Below, piece by piece: positions 40,479-51,977 of a DNA stretch of 64,000 nucleotides. The stretch is from contig NZ_VDND01000012.1 of assembly GCF_007665395.1 (NCBI RefSeq), forward strand, positions 62,001-126,000. The letters run 5' to 3'. Each line of letters opens with the position of its first letter. Within the stretch, counting starts at the first letter, position 1. The notes under the pieces are model-generated. The model made no database searches and had not been told where the DNA came from. It was given only the letters and a program-made list of their open reading frames with translations. Position numbers and translations under genes: made by a program. The DNA is from Pseudomonas oryzihabitans (GTDB lineage: Bacteria; Pseudomonadota; Gammaproteobacteria; Pseudomonadales; Pseudomonadaceae).

Positions 40479-41642
40479 CTAAGCGACATCACCGCCTTCG
40501 GACCCACCGCCATGCCGCCAATCGCAGCCCAGGGCACTCGCCAGCCGAGCCATGCCCGCCCCTTCGAGCACCAGCCCCGGGATCTCCCGACGCATGGGAT
40601 AGCCCTTGCGCAAGGCGTCGAACGCCTGGGCGCGCGCCAGGGCGGGCAAGCCGAGGGTCGCGCGTAGCGCCGCATCGTCGTCACGCGGATCGTAGACCGC
40701 CCGACAGGCGCGCTTGAAGGCCGTGGCTGCGGGCGTTTCCTGGCCGAAGACCAGTCGTTCCAGCTGCTGCGGTGGCAGCAACTCCGCCAGGGTCAGCCGG
40801 GGCGCCAGCCCTGCCCAGGCGCAGAACGCCTGGTAGATCATCGCCGTGCCGCGCCACTTGCCCTCCAGGCTGTGCCCGGCGATATGCGGCGTCGCCACCT
40901 GGCACAGCCGCGCCAGCTCGGCATCCAGGTCCGGTTCGCCTTCCCAGACATCCAGGGCCACTGCCAGCTCGGCGCCCCCTGCGAGGTGCGCACGCAGCGC
41001 CGCATTGTCGATCACCTCGCCGCGACAGGCATTGAGCAGCCAGGTGCCCGGGCGTAGCCGGGCGAGGCGCGCGGCATCGAACAGGTGCAGGGTACGGTGC
41101 TCGCCCGCGCGGATCAGCGGGGTATGCAGGCAGAGCACGTCGCAGCGCTCGATCAACTCATCGAGCCCATGAAAGTCGCCCTGCTCCCTGGCCTGCCGGG
41201 GCGGATCGCAGACCAGCACCGTCCAGCCCAGGCCGCGCAGCACCTCGGCCAGGCGCCCACCGACCTGGCCGGCGCCGACGATGCCATAGGTGCGCCGGGC
41301 GAGGTCCGCCCCCGCGCCTTCGGCCAGCGCCAGCAGCGCACCGAGCACCCAGTCCACCACGCCACGGGCGTTGCAGCCGGGCGCGTTGCTCCAGTGGATG
41401 CCGGCCCGCGCGAAATAGTCGAGGTCGAGATGATCGGTGCCTATGGTGCAGGTGCCGACGAAGCCGACCGGCGAATCCGCCAGCAGCGCCTGGTCGACCC
41501 GGGTGATGGAGCGCACCAGCAGGGCATCGGCGCGACTCACCGCCGCGCGGTCGAAGGCGCGGCCCGGCAGGCGTTCGAGGGTCGCATGGGGACCGAAGAA
41601 GGCCTCCAGCAACGGGATGTTTTCGTCGGCAAGAATGTGCAT
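40479..41642 (-). CDS. pdxB: Erythronate-4-phosphate dehydrogenase
   Basis: 387 residues from the ATG at 41640-41642 (MHILADENIPLLEAFFG), the conserved start. PdxB oxidises 4-phosphoerythronate in pyridoxal phosphate synthesis. It has the D-isomer 2-hydroxyacid dehydrogenase fold: NAD motif GIVGAGQVGGRLAEVL near 120-135, catalytic Arg in NACRGEVIDN, and the Glu and His in PHIAGHSLEGKWRGTAMI. A PdxB-specific dimerisation tail follows from about 290. The gene is convergent with ppnP and divergent from the MATE gene. Confidence 0.94.
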   Translation of the reverse strand: MHILADENIPLLEAFFGPHATLERLPGRAFDRAAVSRADALLVRSITRVDQALLADSPVGFVGTCTIGTDHLDLDYFARAGIHWSNAPGCNARGVVDWVLGALLALAEGAGADLARRTYGIVGAGQVGGRLAEVLRGLGWTVLVCDPPRQAREQGDFHGLDELIERCDVLCLHTPLIRAGEHRTLHLFDAARLARLRPGTWLLNACRGEVIDNAALRAHLAGGAELAVALDVWEGEPDLDAELARLCQVATPHIAGHSLEGKWRGTAMIYQAFCAWAGLAPRLTLAELLPPQQLERLVFGQETPAATAFKRACRAVYDPRDDDAALRATLGLPALARAQAFDALRKGYPMRREIPGLVLEGAGMARLASALGCDWRHGGGSEGGDVA

Positions 41643-41771
41643 GCCTGGACACTCGCGGGAACGGGACCGGCACTTTAGCAGGCCACCCAGGCCAGGCAAC
41701 GCTTACCGCGAGACTTGTCACGCCGGCCATGGGGACTAGACTATCGGCCCCGAAGCTGACCGAACGATCAA

Positions 41772-43133
41772 GTGACCTCCTCCCTGCCCCGCATCAGACG
41801 TGAATTCGGCGCCCTGCTCTCGCTGGCCATGCCCATCGTCATCGCCCAACTCTCCCATTCGGCCATGGGCTTCGTCGACGCCGTGATGGCCGGTCGCGTC
41901 GGGCCGCTGGACCTGGCCGCCGTCGCCCTGGGCAATTCGGTGTGGATACCGGTGTTCCTGCTGATGACCGGCATCCTGCTGGCGACCACGCCCAAGGTGG
42001 CCGAGCGCCATGGCGGCGGCCGCACCGGCGAGATCGGCCCGCTGATGCGCCAGGCGCTCTGGCTGGCGCTGGGCTGCGGGCTCATCGCCAGCCTGCTGCT
42101 GCTCAACGCCCGGCCGCTGCTGGTGGCCATGCACGTCGATGCGCAACTGATCGGCCCGACCCTGCTCTACCTCAAGGGCATCGCCATGGGCCTGCCCGCT
42201 ACCGCCTTCTACTATGTGCTGCGCTGCTTCAGCGATGGCCTCGGACGCACCCGCCCGGCCATGCTGGTAGGCCTCGCCGGCCTGGCCCTGAACGTACCGC
42301 TGAACTGGATCTTCATCCATGGCCATCTCGGCCTGCCGGCCCTGGGCGGCGCCGGTTGTGGCTTCGCCTCGGGCACGGTGATGTGGGCGATGCTGCTGGC
42401 CATGCTGGCGATCATCCGCACCGAGCGCTATCGCCCCTGTGCGCTCTTCGCCCGCTTCGAGCGGCCGCACGGCCCGACGCTGCGCGCCCTGCTGGCCATC
42501 GGCGTGCCCATCGGCATCGCCGTCTTCGCCGAGTCGAGCATCTTTTCCGTGGTGGCGCTGTTGATCGGCGAGCTGGGCCCGACCGTGGTGGCCGGGCACC
42601 AGGTGGCGCTCAACTTCTCCGGGCTGGTGTTCATGGTGCCCCTGGCGCTGGGCATGGCGGTGACGGTCCGGGTCGGCCAGGCGCTGGGCCGTGGCGAACC
42701 GCGGGAGGCGCGCTTCGCCGCCGGCGTCGGCATGGCCGCCGGGCTGCTCTGCGCCTGCGTCTCCTGCACCCTGATGCTGACCGCGCGGACCTTCATCGCC
42801 GGCCTCTATTCCCAGGACCTGGCGGTGATCCAGCTGGCGGCCTCGCTGCTGGTCTTCGCCGGCATCTTCCAGTTCTCCGACGCCATCCAGGTCACCGCGG
42901 CCGGCGCCCTGCGTGGCTACCAGGACACCCGCGCGACCATGATCATCACCCTGCTGGCCTACTGGGGCGTGGGGTTGCCGGTGGGCTGGGCGCTGGGCCT
43001 GAGCGACTGGTTCGGCGCGCCACGCGGACCGGCCGGGCTCTGGCAGGGCCTGGTACTGGGCCTGACCTGCGCGGCCATCCTGCTGTCGGTGCGCCTGGCA
43101 CGCAGCGCCCGCCGACGCATCCGCAGCGTCTAG
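41772..43133 (+). CDS. MATE-family multidrug efflux transporter (NorM/PmpM type)
   Basis: 453 residues, 12 membrane helices in two homologous halves. The first helix LSLAMPIVIAQLSHSAMGFV and VDAVMAGRVGPLDLAAVALG are typical of bacterial NorM; the second half starts AIGVPIGIAVFAESSIFSVV. Such pumps export fluoroquinolones and cationic dyes using sodium or protons. The start is a GTG with a weak site; no better start is seen upstream. It is divergent from pdxB. Confidence 0.9.
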   Translation: MTSSLPRIRREFGALLSLAMPIVIAQLSHSAMGFVDAVMAGRVGPLDLAAVALGNSVWIPVFLLMTGILLATTPKVAERHGGGRTGEIGPLMRQALWLALGCGLIASLLLLNARPLLVAMHVDAQLIGPTLLYLKGIAMGLPATAFYYVLRCFSDGLGRTRPAMLVGLAGLALNVPLNWIFIHGHLGLPALGGAGCGFASGTVMWAMLLAMLAIIRTERYRPCALFARFERPHGPTLRALLAIGVPIGIAVFAESSIFSVVALLIGELGPTVVAGHQVALNFSGLVFMVPLALGMAVTVRVGQALGRGEPREARFAAGVGMAAGLLCACVSCTLMLTARTFIAGLYSQDLAVIQLAASLLVFAGIFQFSDAIQVTAAGALRGYQDTRATMIITLLAYWGVGLPVGWALGLSDWFGAPRGPAGLWQGLVLGLTCAAILLSVRLARSARRRIRSV

Positions 43134-43222
43134 CCGGCTCACCTTGCTACACTGCCCGCCTCGTCGGACGGCGCCTGGCGCCGCCGACGGGCGTTTCCCC
43201 CTTTCGTGAGCGTGCGGCTTCG

Positions 43223-45373
43223 ATGATCCTTCGCCTGCTACAGCTGTTCTGCCTCTGTTTCCTGCTCAGCGGTCCGGTCCAGGCGGCCTTGCCGGGCCTC
43301 CCGAGCACCCAGAAGGACCAGGTCGATCCCCAGTTCGGCCAATCCCTCGACCAGGTCATCAAGACCCTGGAAAGCGACCAGCAACGCCATCGCCTCTTGG
43401 AAGACCTCAAGCGCCTGCAGGCCGCCCAGGCCAAGGCGGAGCCGAGCGCCTCCCAGGGCGTGATCGGCCTGATCACCGACACCCTGACGGTGGTCGAGCA
43501 ACAACTGCAGCGCGACAACCTGCGCGAGCGCTGGCAATACCAGCTGGACCAGGCCGGCGCCGAACTGGTCGCGCTGGCGCCGGCGCCCGACCAGCGCCTC
43601 AACCTGCTCTCGGGCTTCGTCATCACCCTGGCGTTCTGGACCGGTTGCGCCCTCGGCCTGAAACAGCTGAGCCATCGCCTGAGAATCCGCTTCGGCCTGT
43701 CCGAGGAATTGCCGCTGCGGCCGCGCACCCTGGACCTGGTGCGCTTCGCCCTGCGCAAGCTGGCGCCCTGGCTGCTGGCCTTCGTCATCACCCTGGTGGT
43801 GTCCCTGTGGCTGCCGGATTCCCTGGGCAAGACCGTCGCCGTCACCCTGGCCTACGCAGCGGTGACCGGTCCGCTGTTCGCCGCCACCGTGGTGGTGATC
43901 TGCTCGCTGCCCAGCGGTGCCCACCGCAGCCGCGCGCTGTTGATCCTGCGCCGGCGGGCCTTCCGCCCGCTGTGGATCATCGGCAGCCTGGCGGCGCTCG
44001 GCGGCGCGGCCAGCGATCCGCACCTGGCCGAGACGCTGGGCTCCCACCTGGCCGCCATCATCGCCATCGCGGCCAATCTCTGCGCCGCGCTGCTCACCGG
44101 GCAGTTCGTCCTCAGATTCCGCCGCCCGGTGGCGCACTTGATCCGCAACCAGCCGCTGGCCAAGCGCCAGGCGCTGCGCGGCCTGCAGGGGGTACGCCAG
44201 CTGGTCGCGCGGCTCTGGCACCTGCCGGTGCTGATCCTGGTAGCGGTCTCCCTGGTGGCGACCTTCGTCTCCGCCGGCGATACCAGCGACGCCCTGCGCC
44301 GGGCGCTGCTGTGCGCCGTGCTGATGGGCGCGGCGCTCGGGCTCAATGCCCTGGTCCGGGCGCGGCTGCTGCGGCCACGCCACAGCGGGCGCCTGCAGGA
44401 GGCCTACGCCGAGCGCCTGCGCGCCTTCTTCGTGGTGGTGCTGGGCATCGTGATCTGGCTGGTGGCCCTCGAACTGTCGTTGCGCGCCTGGAACGTGTCG
44501 CTGCTGAGGTTCAGCGAGGGCGATGGCCATGTGGTAGCCGGCAAATTCTTCGGGCTCGGCGGTACCCTGCTGCTGGCCTGGCTGGTGTGGATCCTGGCCG
44601 ACACCGCCGTCCACCGCGGCCTCAACCTGCATCGGGTCAATCCGAACAACGCCCGTGCCCAGACCATGTTGCCGCTGATCCGCAACGTGCTGTTCCTGAC
44701 CATCTTCGTCATCGCCCTGATCGTCGCCCTGGCCAACATGGGGGTGAACGTCACCCCGCTGCTGGCCGGCGCCGGCGTCATCGGCCTGGCGGTGGGCTTC
44801 GGTGCCCAGAGCCTGGTGGCCGACCTCATCACCGGGCTGTTCATCATCATCGAGGATTCCCTCGCCATCGGCGACTACGTCGACGTGGGCAACCACCTGG
44901 GCACCGTGGAAGGCCTGACCATCCGTACTGTGCGGCTGCGGGACATCGACGGCATCGTCCACACCATCCCCTTCAGCGAGATCAAGAGCATCCAGAATTA
45001 CTCGCGGCAATTCGGCTACGCCATCTTCCGCCTGCCGATTCCCCAGGCACTGTCGGTGGACAAGGCCATCGAGATGGTCCAGGAAGTAGGGCGCTCGCTG
45101 CGCCAGGATCCGCTGCAGGGACGCGACATCTGGTCGCCCTTGGAACTGCAGGGGGTGGAGAGTTTCGACTCGGGCATGGCGATCCTGAGATTTCGCTTCA
45201 AGACCGCGCCGATCAAGCAGTGGGAGGTGTCGCGGGCCTTCAACCTCAGGCTCAAGCGCTACCTGGACGACGCCGGCATCGAACTGGCCTCACCGCGCAT
45301 GAACGTGCGCTACGAGGTGGGCGGCTCACCGCTGGACCAGGCGACGCGGGGCGAGGCGCCAGGCGACGGCTAG
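43223..45373 (+). CDS. MscS-family mechanosensitive ion channel with long N-terminal membrane region
   Basis: 716 residues from the ATG at 43223 (MILRLLQLFCLCFLLSGPVQA, a clear signal peptide). A periplasmic coiled region spans about 25-130, followed by around 10 membrane helices. The MscS core has the pore helix NMGVNVTPLLAGAGVIGLAV then GFGAQSLVADLITGLFIIIE, the beta domain (IGDYVDVGNHLGTVEGLTIR) and an alpha/beta C-terminal domain. The size suggests a YbiO/MscM-like osmotic safety valve rather than MscS itself (about 290). The 89-bp spacer from the MATE gene may hold its promoter. Confidence 0.9.
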   Translation: MILRLLQLFCLCFLLSGPVQAALPGLPSTQKDQVDPQFGQSLDQVIKTLESDQQRHRLLEDLKRLQAAQAKAEPSASQGVIGLITDTLTVVEQQLQRDNLRERWQYQLDQAGAELVALAPAPDQRLNLLSGFVITLAFWTGCALGLKQLSHRLRIRFGLSEELPLRPRTLDLVRFALRKLAPWLLAFVITLVVSLWLPDSLGKTVAVTLAYAAVTGPLFAATVVVICSLPSGAHRSRALLILRRRAFRPLWIIGSLAALGGAASDPHLAETLGSHLAAIIAIAANLCAALLTGQFVLRFRRPVAHLIRNQPLAKRQALRGLQGVRQLVARLWHLPVLILVAVSLVATFVSAGDTSDALRRALLCAVLMGAALGLNALVRARLLRPRHSGRLQEAYAERLRAFFVVVLGIVIWLVALELSLRAWNVSLLRFSEGDGHVVAGKFFGLGGTLLLAWLVWILADTAVHRGLNLHRVNPNNARAQTMLPLIRNVLFLTIFVIALIVALANMGVNVTPLLAGAGVIGLAVGFGAQSLVADLITGLFIIIEDSLAIGDYVDVGNHLGTVEGLTIRTVRLRDIDGIVHTIPFSEIKSIQNYSRQFGYAIFRLPIPQALSVDKAIEMVQEVGRSLRQDPLQGRDIWSPLELQGVESFDSGMAILRFRFKTAPIKQWEVSRAFNLRLKRYLDDAGIELASPRMNVRYEVGGSPLDQATRGEAPGDG

Positions 45374-45456
45374 GGTGGCCGGGACGACTGCCGGTCCTCG
45401 CGGCGCGGTGGAAAAGCTTCTAGGGTAGCGAGTCCCCTGCCCTTGCGAGATCCGAC

Positions 45457-46107
45457 ATGCCCCCGCGCACCCTGCTCTGCTATGGCGATTCCAACACCCA
45501 CGGCACCCGCCCCCTGACCCAGCCCGGCGTACTCGAGCGCTTTGGCTGGGACGCACGCTGGACCGGCGTCCTGGCCCGCGGCCTGGGCGACGATTGGCGA
45601 GTGATCGAGGAAGGCCTGCCGGCGCGGACCACGGTGCATGACGATCCCATCGACGGCCACCACAAGAACGGCCTGAGCTATCTCAGGCCCTGCCTGGAAA
45701 GCCACCTGCCGGTGGACGTCCTGTTGCTGATGCTGGGTACCAACGATCTCAAGACGCGCCTGGCGGTAGGACCGGCGGACATCGCCGGTGCGCTGCAGGT
45801 GTTGCTGGAGGAGATCCGGCGCTGCAATGCCGGCCCGGAGGGTGGCCAGCCCAGGCTTATCGTGATGGCGCCGGTCCCCATCGAGGAGGTGGGCTTCCTC
45901 GGCGAGATCTTCGTCGGCGGCGCCGCCAAGTCTCACCAGTTGGCGGCGCGCTATCGGCAGGTGGCCGAAGCCCAGGGCGCGACCTTCGTCGATGCCGGGG
46001 AGATCATCCAGGTGAGCTCGGTGGACGGCGTGCATTTCGAGGCGGACCAGCATCGCCGGCTGGGGGAGCACCTAGTGGGGGTGGTCAGAGGCCTGGGTGT
46101 TGCCTGA
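45457..46107 (+). CDS. SGNH/GDSL-type hydrolase (arylesterase-like)
   Basis: 216 residues, cytoplasmic (no signal peptide). Block I is LLCYGDSNTHGTRP with nucleophile Ser12, block III LMLGTNDLKTR, and block V VDGVHFEADQHRRLG with the catalytic Asp and His. This resembles the GDSL arylesterases/acetyl-xylan-type esterases that act on short acyl esters. Natural substrate is unknown. The repeat-rich gap starts right after its stop. Confidence 0.85.
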   Translation: MPPRTLLCYGDSNTHGTRPLTQPGVLERFGWDARWTGVLARGLGDDWRVIEEGLPARTTVHDDPIDGHHKNGLSYLRPCLESHLPVDVLLLMLGTNDLKTRLAVGPADIAGALQVLLEEIRRCNAGPEGGQPRLIVMAPVPIEEVGFLGEIFVGGAAKSHQLAARYRQVAEAQGATFVDAGEIIQVSSVDGVHFEADQHRRLGEHLVGVVRGLGVA

Positions 46108-46216
46108 CCGTAGAGCGTAGGGTGGACAACGGCGCAGCCTTGTCCGCGGATTCCGGGATATGGAGTGGAAAACGCTGCGCGGTTTTCCACGCTACGGCTC
46201 CCTTGGCACCGGCCTG
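46108..46216. repeat. Two consecutive hairpins leading into the tandem array
   Basis: GGACAA at 46124-46129 pairs with TTGTCC at 46140-46145, and GTGGAAAAC at 46165-46173 pairs with GTTTTCCAC at 46182-46190. They lie 16 and 57 bases past the hydrolase stop. GTGGAAAAC-type sequence recurs in the repeats at 58740-59100, so this may be a fragment of that family. No coding sequence is seen. Confidence 0.5.
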
Positions 46217-46650
46217 TTGGGCTTCGACGATGAAGCCGTCTCAACCCAACCTACGAAAGCCAGGCCCGCGCGCTGGGGCCTTGCCTAGGCATCGTAGGTT
46301 GGGTTGAGCGCAAGCGAAGCCCAACAGACCGAACTCGGCATCGCAACCTTGGGCTTCGACGATGAAGCCGTCTCAACCCACCCTACGAAAGCCAGTCCCA
46401 CGCGGTGGGGCCTTGCCTAAGCATCGTAAGCTGGGTTGAGCGCAAGCGAAACCCAACAGACCGAACTCAGCATCGCAACGTTGGGCTTCGACGATGGAGC
46501 CGTCTCAATCCAACCTACGAAAGCCAGTCCCGCGCGGTGGGGTCTTGCCTACGCAACGTAGGTTGGGTTGAGCGCAAGCGAAGCCCAACAGACCGAACTC
46601 AGCATCGCAACGTTGGGCTTCGACGATGAAGCCGTCTCAACCCAATCTAC
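46217..46650. repeat. 132-bp tandem repeat array (3.3 copies)
   Basis: TTGGGCTTCGACGATG starts at 46217, 46349, 46481 and 46613, an exact 132-bp period. Three full units differ by a few substitutions and a 38-base partial copy ends the array. Each unit carries two inversely related parts, GTTGGGCTTCG...CCCAACCTACG and CGTAGGTTGGGTTGAGCG...CGAAGCCCAAC, so every unit can fold on itself or with its neighbour. Apparent reading frames through it are by-products. A single related palindrome occurs at 59182-59262. Confidence 0.9.
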
Positions 46651-46663
46651 GGCTCACTCCCTG

Positions 46664-46760
46664 TGTAGGAGCGGCCCATGGCCGCGATAGGAGCTCGAAG
46701 TGACGGGCTGAGCCCGCTTTATCGCGGCCATGGCGGTCCGCCGATGCGGCCGCTCCTACA
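46664..46760. repeat. Inverted REP pair (REPIN/BIME-like)
   Basis: TGTAGGAGCGGCCCATGGCC at the left and CCGCTCCTACA at the right are mirror copies of the Pseudomonas REP consensus, with GCCGCGATAGG and TTATCGCGGC inside. The pair spans 97 bases and lies 33 bases downstream of the tusA stop, where it could protect the 3' end of the mRNA. Confidence 0.85.
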
Positions 46761-46793
46761 GGTAAACGACGGACTGCGGAGCGGTGCCTTGCC

Positions 46794-47033
46794 TCACTCC
46801 ACCTTCTTGCGAATCCAATACAGATAACGCCCCTCCCCCTCGCTCTTTTCCACCAGCTCATGGCCGAGGAAGACGCAGAACTTGGGGATGTCACGCTGGG
46901 TGGAAGGGTCGGTGGCGATGACCTTGAGCAGGGCGCCGGGGGCGATGTCGCGCACCTTGTTGTGCAGCATCATCACCGGCTCCGGGCAGTTCAGCCCGCT
47001 GGCGTCGAGGGTGGCATCGGCTTCGAGGGTCAT
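46794..47033 (-). CDS. tusA: Sulfurtransferase TusA
   Basis: 79 residues from the ATG at 47031-47033, matching Pseudomonas TusA; an upstream start would add 13 residues without family support. The active Cys is in DASGLNCPEPVMMLHNKVRD; TDPSTQRDIPKFCVFLGHEL follows. TusA takes sulfur from the IscS cysteine desulfurase and relays it towards 2-thiolation of tRNA wobble uridines and molybdenum cofactor. It lies 57 bases after rlmM on the same strand, so cotranscription is likely. Confidence 0.94.
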   Translation of the reverse strand: MTLEADATLDASGLNCPEPVMMLHNKVRDIAPGALLKVIATDPSTQRDIPKFCVFLGHELVEKSEGEGRYLYWIRKKVE

Positions 47034-47090
47034 GGGGTCTCCAAGGGGTAAGACGGTTGCGACGATCTGCATTCAGAGCGTGAAGGCGGA

Positions 47091-48152
47091 CTAGGGTTTC
47101 TTGTCCAGTCGCCGCAAATGACAGGTCACTTCCTCGCGGTCGTGGTAGAGCTGCTTGCAGCCGATGACGACGCGCTGGCCGCGGCCTTCAAAGTGGTCGT
47201 GCAGGCGCTCGAGGATGCCGGCCACTTCGCGATAGCGCTGTTTCATCGGCAGCTTGAGATTGACCACCGCCTCGCGGCAATGACCCTCGCCGATCCAACG
47301 CTCGATCAGCGCCGCGGTGCGCGCGGGCTTTTCGACGATGTCGCAGACCATCCAGTCGACCGGGCGCTTGGGGGCGAAGGCGTAGCCGTCGACCTGCAGG
47401 TGTTCCACCAGGCCGGTGTCCATCAGCGCCTCGTTCATGGGGCCGTTGTCCACCGCCGTCACCAGCATCTCGCGAGCCACCAGTTGCCAGGTCCAGCCGC
47501 CGGGGGCGGCGCCCAGGTCCACGGCGCGCATTTCCGGCGCCAGACGGGTCTCCCACTCGGCACGCGGGATGAACTGGTGCCAGGCCTCTTCCAGCTTGAG
47601 GGTCGAGCGACTGGGCGCCTCGCGGGGAAACTTCAGCCGCGGGATGCCCATCGGCCAGAGCGCGGCATTGCCCGGCTCCACGATGCCGACGAACACCTGG
47701 CGACCGCTGAGAAAGGTCAGTTGCAGGCGCGGCGCCCGGGCATCGTCCACCAGCCGGCCGGCCTTGCGCAGCGCCAGGGTCAGGGGGCGCTCGAATTTCT
47801 TGCAGAAGGTGGAGAGTGCCTTGCCATCGTTGGTGTCGGGCATCTCCAGGGCCAGGCTGCCGCAGACCGGATAGTCGGCCAACAGCTCCAACAGCGGACC
47901 GATACGATCCTGCTCGGGCAGGTCGAGAAAGGCGCCGCGCGACCACTGCCGGGGAAAGACCAGCTCGGCGAAGCTCAGGCTCTGCATGATCTTCGCCGCC
48001 CCCGCGGCATCGCCACAGACGAATTCGGCATAGGCCTCGCCCGGCTTACCGCGGGCATAGCCGGCCACGCCGAGCAGCGCCGCCCGCTCACCGAGCTCGG
48101 CGCAGACCTCGCCTTCGAAACCGGTACGGCATAGCAGCAACAGGGTATTCAC
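47091..48152 (-). CDS. rlmM: 23S rRNA 2'-O-ribose C2498 methyltransferase RlmM
   Basis: 353 residues from a GTG with GAGGAA 8 bases upstream. An N-terminal THUMP-like domain (about 1-170) is followed by a Rossmann methyltransferase domain with the SAM motif VDLGAAPGGWTWQLV; the KDKE catalytic set is represented by CDIVEKP and NLKLPMKQRY. It modifies C2498 in the peptidyl-transferase centre of 23S rRNA. It is divergent from acnA with a 189-bp spacer and precedes tusA. Confidence 0.94.
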   Translation of the reverse strand: MNTLLLLCRTGFEGEVCAELGERAALLGVAGYARGKPGEAYAEFVCGDAAGAAKIMQSLSFAELVFPRQWSRGAFLDLPEQDRIGPLLELLADYPVCGSLALEMPDTNDGKALSTFCKKFERPLTLALRKAGRLVDDARAPRLQLTFLSGRQVFVGIVEPGNAALWPMGIPRLKFPREAPSRSTLKLEEAWHQFIPRAEWETRLAPEMRAVDLGAAPGGWTWQLVAREMLVTAVDNGPMNEALMDTGLVEHLQVDGYAFAPKRPVDWMVCDIVEKPARTAALIERWIGEGHCREAVVNLKLPMKQRYREVAGILERLHDHFEGRGQRVVIGCKQLYHDREEVTCHLRRLDKKP

Positions 48153-48341
48153 GACGGGGCTTCCTCAGGCGGTCACGCAGGGCGCGCACTATACCCCAGC
48201 GCGCCGGACAGGGAACGTAGACGACGCCTATCGGTCCAGTACTACACCTAGAAAAATCAGTCCGCCCAGCGCTGGCACGGGTCTCCCTTACCTTTCGAGG
48301 CTCGAACGGCCAGCGGGCAACCGTTGATAAGGAGACCCCTG

Positions 48342-51041
<2,700 letters not shown>

Positions 51042-51049
51042 TAGCCCTT

Positions 51050-51079
51050 GCCCCGGTCCCTGTGACCGGGGCTATCTTT
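51050..51079 (+). terminator. Probable terminator of acnA
   Basis: GCCCCGGTC / GACCGGGGC, a 9-bp perfect stem with a CCTGT loop, followed by TATCTTTGCTTT, a moderately T-rich tail. Confidence 0.7.
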
Positions 51080-51200
51080 GCTTTCCGCCCTAGGCGCTAC
51101 CGGTATTCGCATTCGAAGGTCAAGGTGCAACGTGGACACCCACGCTGATGAGGCCTGAACTTTCAGCTAAACTCGGGATAGTTATCCCAGAGGTACCGTC

Positions 51201-51377
51201 ATGCCACAAGCTAGCCTGGATACCAAACGGCGCTACTACGCACGCATACGTCAGGCCAACTATGCCGCCAGCCTGAAGCTAGAAGGCATCGAATTGAAAT
51301 CCGACGCTCCGGAAGCATTCGAACAGGACAAGCAAACCCTTCTCGCGCACTACCGGCGCCTGAGCAAGTCTCAATGA
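51201..51377 (+). CDS. yhfG: YhfG-family Fic antitoxin
   Basis: 58 residues, with AGAGG 7 bases before the ATG. It resembles E. coli YhfG, the small partner upstream of fic: KRRYYARIRQANYAASLKLE then GIELKSDAPEAFEQDK. The inhibitory Fic motif (S/T)xxxE(G/N) is present as SLKLEG, about residues 24-29, whose Glu would reach into the ATP site of Fic and block AMP transfer. The last four bases overlap the fic ATG (ATGA), so both are made in a coupled way. Base and codon use look less GC-rich than the neighbours. Confidence 0.85.
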   Translation: MPQASLDTKRRYYARIRQANYAASLKLEGIELKSDAPEAFEQDKQTLLAHYRRLSKSQ

Positions 51378-51970
51378 TCGACAAGTACGGAACCGGTCAG
51401 GATCCGTACTGCTATCCCGGCACCACGACCCTATGCAACCTGCTAGACATTCGAGATGACGAGCTACTTGCGGAGGCTGAGCGCGATCTGTCTCGCCTCG
51501 CTGCCAGCAAGTTGACATTCGAATTACCCCCCTACGACCTGAACTACCTGTGCCGCCTACATCGATGTCTGTTCCAGGATATCTATTCCTGGGCGGGCGA
51601 ATTGCGCACGCTCGATATCGCCAAGGACAGCACGCGCTTTTGTACGGTGCACCGGCTGATACCGGAGGCCGACAAGCTTTTCGCCCGGTTGCGTGCGAAA
51701 GACTGGTTCGAAGGGCAATCTCGTGAGGCCCTGATCGCTCTTAGCTCAGAGCTCTATGGTGACCTGAACATGGTGCACCCCTTCCGCGATGGAAACGGTC
51801 GTGCCCAGCGCCTGCTGTTCGAGCATCTCATCATCAATGTGGGCTACCAGATCGATTGGTCACCCGTAGCGCGAGACGAATGGATAGAGGCCAACATTGC
51901 CGCCGTCCATTGCGACTATGCAGGGCTGGAGCGGATATTCGCACGCTGTATAGGTACCGCCATCGAGTGA
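51374..51970 (+). CDS. fic: Fic-domain protein AMP-transferase (toxin)
   Basis: 198 residues. The Fic core motif reads HPFRDGNGRAQR, complete with the catalytic His and the nucleotide-binding GNGR. The flap lies in the IYSWAGELRTLDIAK segment. Family proteins attach AMP to targets such as DNA gyrase and topoisomerase IV when freed from the antitoxin. Start overlaps the yhfG stop by 4 bases. The gene uses codons such as CTA, TCT and GAA more than its neighbours and looks lower in GC, in keeping with acquisition by transfer. It ends 7 bases before the convergent LysR gene. Confidence 0.9.
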   Translation: MIDKYGTGQDPYCYPGTTTLCNLLDIRDDELLAEAERDLSRLAASKLTFELPPYDLNYLCRLHRCLFQDIYSWAGELRTLDIAKDSTRFCTVHRLIPEADKLFARLRAKDWFEGQSREALIALSSELYGDLNMVHPFRDGNGRAQRLLFEHLIINVGYQIDWSPVARDEWIEANIAAVHCDYAGLERIFARCIGTAIE

Positions 51971-51977
51971 GGTCGCG

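Noticed and set aside
41942..43222. A stop-free stretch of over 420 codons in a second plus-strand frame through the MATE gene, running in frame into the MscS-family channel.
   Set aside because: High GC lowers stop frequency in the off frames. The translation is Gly/Ala/Arg/Pro-rich with no family likeness, and the channel has its own signal peptide at 43223.
46405..46629. A 74-codon frame with repeated WVERKR text inside the 132-bp array.
   Set aside because: It arises from the repeat period (132 is a multiple of 3, so the frame stays open) and has no independent coding signal.
46217..46650. CRISPR array.
   Set aside because: The period is 132 bases with the whole unit conserved; there are no short repeats separated by unique spacers and no cas genes.
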